From the NCBI GenBank assembly GCA_963281255.1, contig OY725491.1, forward strand, positions 2,914,001 through 2,978,000: 64,000 nucleotides of DNA, given 5' to 3'. Origin of the DNA: Aphrocallistes beatrix (taxonomy: Eukaryota; Porifera; Hexactinellida; Sceptrulophora; Aphrocallistidae). Shown here piece after piece: positions 57,836 through 64,000 of the stretch (the first letter of the stretch is position 1; each line of letters begins with the position of its first letter). The position numbers were made by a program, and so were the translations under genes. The notes beneath the pieces are model-generated. The model worked only from the letters and a program-made list of their open reading frames with translations, ran no database searches and was not told the DNA's origin.

Positions 57836-57839
57836 AAGT

Positions 57840-58140
57840 GGTCCGGTTAGGTCCGGTTGCTGCGTTTTAGTACAATACACTAGATCATTTAGGATTGAAT
57901 GAAGTGTACAGCTTGTAAGATAGAGTGTTGACTGTACCAATGCAGTAATGTGACGACAACTGTTTGCCTTAGTATAGAACCAAATGTTTTTTCACATATT
58001 TTACTCGTTTCTTTAAACTTCTACTATTTGACTAACAGCAGGGTCGGCACTACCCGTCCGCCTTTCACCGGACCACTTTAAGAAAATGCTAAAATGGTCT
58101 GGTTATACCGAAACGCTTCAAATAAGGTGGCGCCGGACCT
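57840..58140. repeat. ggtccggtt-rich segment
   Basis: 'aaagtggtccggttaggtcc' at the left is answered by 'ccggaccacttta' near 58070, with a further 'ggtctggttata..ccggacc' to 58140. It is probably a decayed inverted-repeat element inserted in or near the piggyBac gene. Confidence 0.5.
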
Positions 58141-58487
58141 GATATGTTACTAACAATATCATATTCGGACTCAGCATACTCGATTATCAAAGTAAAGTCT
58201 ATTTTATACCAATTAAAGTAGGCTGCTGTACAAACTCGGAAACTTTGCATTTCATTGGTCAAAACTTTTCACACCTATTTTTTAGGAAAGATGTGAATAA
58301 TTTTCTTATAAAATCAAACATGTTCCTAGAGACGTCATTCCCCGCCCTCTAAATTTCAAGTTTGTAGCTCTTACCAGTTCTTCAATCAATTCGAACACAC
58401 AAATATCCATCCAAAATCATTATAATATACGTATAAGATTTATAAGTTAGACTGTTAGTGTCTTATGGAATTATGATAATTTATCTA
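58141..58487. other. Unassigned, with a type-B-like tail
   Basis: Near 58370-58440 'agctcttaccagttcttcaa' followed by 'tcaattcgaacaca' and 'tacgtataagat' resembles the end of the type B repeats. The rest is not recognised. Confidence 0.5.
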
Positions 58488-59010
58488 CAGTAGAACCTCT
58501 ATAAATGGGGGAGGTTGGGCCGGCTAGCATGATGATACTCCCCCATTCCCCACTTATGATTCCAATTGTAATATTCCCATAAAACAAGCTTGCCTTAGTA
58601 TTACTATGAGAATTCTCTATTCTACTTTCCCTAAAATTTATTATTACTTTCTTACGATTTTTTAATGGTTTATTAAGGGTGTAATGATATGAGAAAGGGT
58701 TGATTTGTGAGGCACGAAATTTCCAGCAAATGGTATAGCACAATCCCAAGTTCCGATTCATCTGTGAACGGTTGTTTTGATTAATATCCAATTTCGCATA
58801 GAAAAACTCCTATCATATTCCCCACATATAGAGGTTAATCTTAGTGTCGTGAGGTATTATTAGCCTAAAAGTCACCCCCATTTCCCGCATAATGGCACTT
58901 CCCCACTTATGGAGGTTTATCTGTATGGAAATGAGCAAAGATGTCAAAAAATTGCCCCACTTATAGAGGTCCCCCCACATATAGAGACCCCACTTATAGA
59001 GGTTCTACTG
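58488..59010. mobile_element. pogo-type MITE, 523 bp, twin copy 2
   Basis: See 50104-50626: same ends, same length, near-identical sequence, TA outside. It lies between two parts of the piggyBac gene. Confidence 0.95.
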
Positions 59011-59013
59011 TAT

Positions 59014-59440
59014 ATCCTTACTATTAAAACTCGATTAATATATATATATATAAATGCAATTTTTGGCTATGGCTCCACTAAGTTCTGAACTAAGACGAAA
59101 ATATCGACTCATGATGGAATTATGACATCATTGTCACCTTTTTTATAATTAGAAATTTCAGTTTTTCGACCATAATTCAGCCATTTTAAGTGATAGAAGG
59201 CTGAAATTTTGACTATCATCAAAAAATGATGACTCATCACTCTGTTATGACGTCATCATTACGCATCAAAAATTTAAAAAATTGACAAATTTGGTGATTT
59301 TTCGAGCGATATCGATTATAACAGTCCGACAGATGTGTTTAGAGATGTTATCTCCCTTATAATTAATCAATGTGATCCCAGACGCCCACAGGGCGCCTCC
59401 GGCGGACACAAAGTGTCCGCAAGCCGCGAAGCGCGCTTGT
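59014..59440 (-). repeat. GC-palindrome-headed repeat, type A, shortened tail
   Basis: Head at 59440, palindromes ggacacaaagtgtcc and gcccacagggcgc, 'gatatcgattata', tail 'atccttactattaaaactcg' at the 59014 side. The ggcagtttcttc block is missing. Confidence 0.88.
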
Positions 59441-59454
59441 GTTTACTAAGTTTC

Positions 59455-59588
59455 TAAGTACCTGTATTAATGTAAGTCGGAACATTTGGCCTTTGATATT
59501 GGTAACTCTTCGCTAGTTTAACTACATCTGGTTCTAACTGAGTCAGTAAGAGTCGTAAGTCACCCTTTGTGGCCAAATTAGAAACATA
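59455..59588 (-). other. Possible exon fragment
   Basis: A minus-strand frame of 45 codons (..KGDLRLLLTQLEPDVVKLAK..) runs from the MITE border to a GGTACTTAG donor-like site. It lies between the two recognised parts of the piggyBac gene on the same strand but is not recognisably piggyBac. Confidence 0.3.
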
Positions 59589-60068
59589 CCCTAACCGGAC
59601 AAAAGTATTTGAAATTCTTACTATTTTCCATCATAATTAGTTATAAAGTGGGTCTATTCATGAGTGAAATGTAATCAAACTGTTACAGATATTGTCATTT
59701 CGATTTCAAATTCATATTCTATACATTCAAATTACTCAGGTTAGATGCCTTCTATTGATGTATTCATTCCCAAGGCTAAGATTCATCGCACTGTGCCACT
59801 TTGTGCCACTCCTCGTCATCATGTCTAATGGTAACTGGAGTGAAAAGTGGCACAAAGTGACATAGATTGATAATAATTCAACTTATGAATGAATAAGGCA
59901 ATAGAAAGCTTCAAACCTGAGTAATTTGAATGTGTAGAATATGAATTTGAAATCGAAATTCCAGTATCTGTCACAGTTTGATTACGCATCTCTCCATGAA
60001 TAGACCTACTTTATGACTAATTATGATGGAAAATAGTAAGGATTTCAAATACTTTTGTCCGGTTAGGG
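59589..60068. mobile_element. Palindromic MITE with TA duplication, 480 bp
   Basis: CCCTAACCGGACAAAAGTAT at the left is mirrored at the right, with arms over 200 bp. TA lies outside both ends. Confidence 0.9.
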
Positions 60069-60179
60069 TACATACCATTGATATATTTAATTAGTTAATA
60101 TTAAGTTTTTTCTCTTGGGTGTTGCTGTGAGCAAATTGAGTAACACAACTTTGATACAATTATTTTACAATGTTTACAT

Positions 60180-60290
60180 GTGTTACAATAAATTCTTATG
60201 TAGCTCCCCCTTTCTTCTCAGCGCCCTCCTGAGGAATGCAAACGCCACCTAGGGGGCGGTAGAGCCCCCTTTGGGAAACACTGGTTTAAA
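60180..60290. mobile_element. hAT-type terminus
   Basis: Ends CCTTTGGGAAACACTG, a common hAT end, preceded by GC-rich 'cacctagggggcggtagagc'. The partner end was not identified. Confidence 0.45.
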
Positions 60291-60478
60291 ATATCAGGTG
60301 TTAAAAATATTCGTTTTCTACTCTATATAGTACATAATTTAGATACTTGATGGAATAGTGCCATCAACAAATTTCGAATCTGTAAAGCACTGCTAAATTA
60401 CTAGATGATAAGTAAAATCTAAACCTGATTGTAAGGCCAAGCTAATAAACTAGTGTGAAAATTCAGTTCTCACGAATA

Positions 60479-60841
60479 TCACATGTAAAAAATACCTTCA
60501 TAGCTTTCACATAGTAAACTGGGGCCTTTCAACTGAGGCTGAAGATCAAGATGGTAGTTTGTATTTAAGTTGGGAATGGGGGTGGTGGGTTCATTCCACC
60601 ATTTCGTGCCATTCTTGGTAACAATATCACAAGGAGTACCATCATCCATTAATGAAACGGAGGTATCAGAACTATCGCCTACATCAGAACCATATTCATC
60701 TAAGGATATATAAGAACTGCAACTATTACTACTAGTTGAGTCTAGATATTCAGAGTCATCTTCCGAAATATAAACATATTCGGGAATTTCAGATGTTATA
60801 ATGCTCCCTCTTCGTGGTTTCTTACAAAGAGGTTCCGCCAT
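60479..60841 (-). pseudogene. piggyBac-type transposase, N-terminal part
   Basis: ATG-initiated 120-residue frame. Residues 1-20 are basic (MAEPLCKKPRRGS) and residues 25-70 are serine- and acid-rich. Then NGTKWWNEPTTPIPNLNTNY and LQPQLKGPSL form the usual N-terminal block of piggyBac proteins (G-T-K-W..P..N..GPS). The frame ends at a GAAG|GTATTT donor-like site. It is on the same strand and upstream of 57835-56953, so it is probably the front of the same gene, with the middle lost or replaced by inserted repeats. Confidence 0.75.
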
Positions 60842-60949
60842 GTGTAAAGCAAGATTCTACGAAAATATCAACTGAATATATTAATGTTAAAGTTAAAATC
60901 TATACAAATGTAACACAAATTAATTACGAGTGTGAAGTTGGCAGCGAAA

Positions 60950-61530
60950 ACAGCAGCGGAATCTATGCACACTTTAGTATACGATAATTTCGAATCCACG
61001 GCTGATATAAGGATTTCCTTTAACTCAAGTTAAGAATACCTATGGTATATTACTCAGTAAAATTTTTTACCAAATCTGGCACTTGGCCATCTCGTGATGA
61101 CTTTGCAAACTTTAACCATTTTATGGATTTTTCTGTTTTTCGATATTGTGTGCACTTTTGAGTGCGATAATTTGGAAACCAGTAGAGATACGAAGTATTC
61201 CTTTCACACAAGTAAAGAATACCTATGATATACGTATTAATTTATTAAAATATCAACTAAACCTAACACTTGGATACTGTGTGCACTTTTGTGTGCGATA
61301 ATTTGGAAACCAGTAGAGATATGAAGAATTCCTTTCACACAAGTAAAGAATACCTATGATATACGTATTAATTTATTAAAATATCAACTAAATCTAACAC
61401 TTGGATACTGTGTGCACTTTTGTGTGCGATAATTTAGAAACCAGTAGGGATATGAGGAATTCCTTTCACACAAGTAAAGAATACCTATGGTAAATTGTTT
61501 ATTAAAATATCAATTAAATTTGACACTTGG
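60950..61530 (+). repeat. Tandem array, 131-bp unit, about four copies
   Basis: 'ctgtgtgcacttttgtgtgc' recurs near 61146, 61276 and 61407, with decayed copies near 60968 and 61868. Each is followed by 'gataatttggaaaccagtag' and 'cacaagtaaagaatacctat'. Confidence 0.88.
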
Positions 61531-61540
61531 CCATCCCGTA

Positions 61541-61817
61541 CTCTAGGGGTCCGAATAAAGGGGCCCCCGCTTATTAATTTTTGAAAAAGTTTCCATCCCC
61601 CCCGTTTATTAAATTTTATACTAATTGAAACTTGAATTTTTACCAAGCCATAGTTTCTGACTTGATTTTCTGAATCAGTTAGAATTCTCTACTATAATAT
61701 TCTACTTTATTCGAATTACGTAGGCGTAAATATATGCTCGAATTTCTTTTTGTTGATTTTAATAATTAAATCCTATTAGCATGACCCCCCCCCCCCCGTT
61801 TATTCGGACCCCTAGAG
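61541..61817. mobile_element. MITE with TA duplication and G/C runs
   Basis: CTCTAGGGGTCCGAATAAA at the left is mirrored by TTTATTCGGACCCCTAGAG at the right, TA outside. A 13-C run lies near the right end. It interrupts the last unit of the 131-bp array. Confidence 0.92.
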
Positions 61818-61983
61818 TAATCACTTTGCAAACTTCAGTCAATTTCATCGATTTTCTGTTTTTATATACTGTGTGTACTTTTGTGTACGATAGTTGGAAA
61901 CAAAATAAGCTTTAGTTCTATCTTTCCAGTGAAAGATATTATGTTTACATTTTCTCTTCTTAATTAAATTTAACCTTAATTTG

Positions 61984-62060
61984 ACGTGGGGTCAAAGGTA
62001 TAAATAGAAATGACCCCACTTTCATTTTCAATTTCAATTCAACATTCCTCGGCAAGGTTT
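61984..62060 (+). promoter_or_regulatory. TATA-containing dispersed repeat, copy 4
   Basis: 'gacgtggggtcaaaggtata' then AATAGAAATGACCCC, then the ttcatttt tract and 'caacattcctcggcaa'. Boundaries as in 41337. Confidence 0.6.
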
Positions 62061-62219
62061 ATTAATGTCTTCATTATAATTGTTTTACCCAACTACTGTG
62101 ATTACATAAATGAATATTGTTTTATGAATTCTATTTCTAAGTACTAAAACGATAAACAACTAATTTTCATCTACAAATTTCTATCTAAACACATGATCTA
62201 ATCAATCTCTATTTAATAA

Positions 62220-62531
62220 TTCTTGATCTGTGCCCCAGGATCCAATACGATCTATTTTGCTCTTCTGTATATATTGTTCGATTGAACAGCAAACTCCACC
62301 TAACAGTATGTCATTTTGTGTGTAACAATACTAAGTGCATTATTCTCTATATTTTTCCTTACTCTCTGATTTCTTGGTATGATGATCGCTTCCAGTTATA
62401 ACATATGAGATTGACCGGAATAAACAATTTCCATCAGGAGAAATCCTTTTTTCTTTCGAAGGCCTTAACTCGCAAATTTGCAAGTTTTTATCCGCTGATT
62501 CATTCTTGTAAAGAACACCACACACACACAT
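62220..62531 (-). pseudogene. OTU domain of the second Mutator-like copy, truncated
   Basis: KEKRISPDGNCLFRSISYVI holds the catalytic Cys block. After a frame break, IDRIGSWGT (about 62250) matches the first copy's MDRVGSWGT. The region with the catalytic His is missing beyond 62214. The insertion-free junction with the linker at 62535 shows how the first copy looked before its type B insertion. Confidence 0.85.
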
Positions 62532-62534
62532 ATA

Positions 62535-63310
62535 TTAGTTGTAAGAATTTACACTTTTCTCTTTGCCAAATTTGATTAACTGGTGAGAAGTCACCGTGAT
62601 ATAATACGTAACTTCTTGCATTGTAATATCAAGTGGAGAAGAATCACCTGAAACTTCACTATTGATACAACTTACGATAACAGGTGCTGAGGTATACATT
62701 TCTTTAATGACGGACGACTGGTCTTTAACAATTATCGATTTCGTCTGCTTTTCAATAATTGGATTTCGTTTATTACCAAAAGTCTTACCTCCTGATTTTA
62801 GAATTTCGGCCTTTTTAGTGGATTTGCTACCATTTTTTTCACTATTTGTTATATTCTGCGGAAGCATACTAGTCATTTGAGAATTAGTTGTCATAAAATA
62901 TGTAGTTTGTTTTCTTTCGCCTTTGCCAGATTTCTTCTGTTAATTTATTATCCTTAATTTTACGAGGAACTTTTTTTTCAGTCAGTATCTTGGAGCTCAG
63001 AGGCTCAAATGCAAATCCAAATGCTCTAATTCTTCCTTCCAATCCTTCACGTATTTTTCTTAAGAAATCGCCTGGCCTCAATTTAGTTAGATTTTGAAGA
63101 ATATTGATTTTCAGAATTCGCATCCAGTTTCAACAATAGCATTGCTAGATCTTACATCACTTTCATTTGGTGCCAAAACTGGACCTAAAATCAAATTGGT
63201 CCAAATAAGAAATTCTTCTAATCACGATCTAGCTTTCTGACAACAGATCCTGTTGCATCTAAACGCAACTTCAACTTAGACTTTTCTATTAACTGTTCCT
63301 CACAAAACAT
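62535..63310 (-). pseudogene. Transposase-like region of the second Mutator-like copy
   Basis: In order on the minus strand: KLKLRLDATGSVVRKL (about 63280-63235, candidate catalytic Asp), a stop, GPVLAPNESDVRSSNAIVE (about 63185-63130, candidate Glu), KLRPGDFLRKIREGLEG and a serine/lysine-rich linker to 62535. The blocks align with 34947-35587. Several stops and frame breaks make it dead. Confidence 0.65.
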
Positions 63311-63314
63311 AATA

Positions 63315-63502
63315 CAGTCGACTCCGCTTAATAGGGCCACTGGTTAATCGGGTCAACCGCTTAATCGGTCCACTTTTGGCAGGACCGGAATAGCTATCAC
63401 ACATAGAAGCTAATACAAAATATTTTCGGTTAATAGGGTTCTCCGCTTAATCGGGTCAAAATGTCCTCTGACCGATGTGACCTTATTAATCGGAGTCGAC
63501 TG
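63315..63502. mobile_element. pogo-type MITE inside the second Mutator-like copy
   Basis: CAGTCGACTCCGCTTAATAG and its mirrored right end (TTAATCGGAGTCGACTG), TA outside both. The flanking protein frame rejoins across it (..SRYPLKKY|..CEEQLIEK). Confidence 0.92.
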
Positions 63503-63938
63503 TATATACTTTTTAAGTGGATATCTCGATATAATTTGAATATAGCCGTTTAAAACTTTTCCTTTATTAGTACTGTCATAAGATTTCTTGGTTACAATTA
63601 TATCTTGCCACATATCATCAGTGAATCGCTGCTTTTCCATATATTCGTGACTTTACCTTCCGTAAAACTTCTTGCGAATGTAATTCATACAAATTTCCAT
63701 GTTTTGCAACTGTTAAATTTTGTGAATTTTTAGAGAGATCATAATAATAATTTATTGCAGAACTGCAAGCTATCTTTTTTCCTAACTCTTCTCGTTGATC
63801 ACCTGATACATTCTGACTATGTGCAGTTATATGATCAAAATGTTCATTTGAAAGATTACCTTCAGCTAATACTTCCACAGATACGTATTCAGATTTTCCT
63901 TTAGGCATTTCTTCATCTGAATGGAAAATTTGAAGCAT
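63503..63938 (-). pseudogene. Central part of the second Mutator-like/OTU protein
   Basis: 63938-63618 has SQNVSGDQREELGKK and SQNLTVAK. After a frame break, MEKQRFTDDMWQDIIV (63640 onward) follows. All match the first copy (35548-36404). It provides the block between MWQDII and DATG (SRYPLKKY) that the first copy lacks. Its N-terminus lies beyond the window. Confidence 0.7.
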
Positions 63939-64000
63939 CTTTTAAATTTACACATCGCTTGTGCTGTTATAAAAGGACAATTCCGAGATTCAGAATATAT

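Noticed and set aside
59589-60068. Telomere-like TTAGGG at MITE ends
   Set aside because: Only a single CCCTAA/TTAGGG at each end, explained by the inverted terminal repeat. No telomeric array.

Overview
The window looks like AT-rich nuclear DNA from an invertebrate animal. The basis is the transposon mix: Tc1/mariner, pogo-type MITEs, hAT, PIF/Harbinger, piggyBac, a Mutator-like element, CR1/L2-type LINE pieces and a tRNA-derived SINE, together with spliceosomal introns and a 2A peptide. The species and phylum cannot be read from the sequence. I found no gene that I can defend as an ordinary host gene. Almost everything that can be named is a transposable element, usually broken and often nested inside another one.

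Layout. 1-9 kb: tRNA-type SINE, a spliced Ginger/gypsy-type integrase relic (3600-5304, minus), pogo-type MITEs, and a hAT MITE with a perfect 8-bp target duplication (8663-9026). 10-17.4 kb: two large inverted-repeat-bounded units with decayed coding. 17.5-19.9 kb: a PIF/Harbinger element with an intact Myb/SANT gene and a truncated transposase. 20.2-21.6 kb: a near-complete Tc1-like element with DD37E spacing. 23.3-27.9 kb: a three-level nest (Tc1 DD34E, split by a Harbinger-like element, split by a TTAA-flanked element). 29.6-33 kb: a 41-bp minisatellite followed by a foldback element whose arms are built from G-run/C-run hairpins.

33.17-40.06 kb is the most interesting unit. It is a 6.9-kb element with about 200-bp terminal inverted repeats and an 11-bp direct repeat at both ends. 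It encodes, on the minus strand, a transposase-like protein ending in an OTU cysteine-protease domain. A 2A-peptide leader may be its first exon. It has been hit by a hAT element (itself hit by a DD34D mariner), a Tc1-type MITE and two members of a GC-palindrome-headed repeat family. A second, truncated copy of the same gene occupies 62.2-63.9 kb and runs toward the window end.

40-49.5 kb: hAT elements, foldback palindromes, a TATA-box-containing dispersed repeat, and a LINE reverse-transcriptase tail interrupted by a 2.9-kb hAT with a perfect target duplication. 50-64 kb: a twin pair of 523-bp MITEs, a twin pair of 1.94-kb TTAA elements (one here, one at 25.7 kb), a fragmented piggyBac transposase gene (56.95-60.84 kb), and more MITEs and tandem repeats.

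The elements do not work together as a pathway. What the layout records is an order of insertions, readable because target duplications and broken reading frames can be rejoined by eye. All assignments come from reading the sequence, with no database search.
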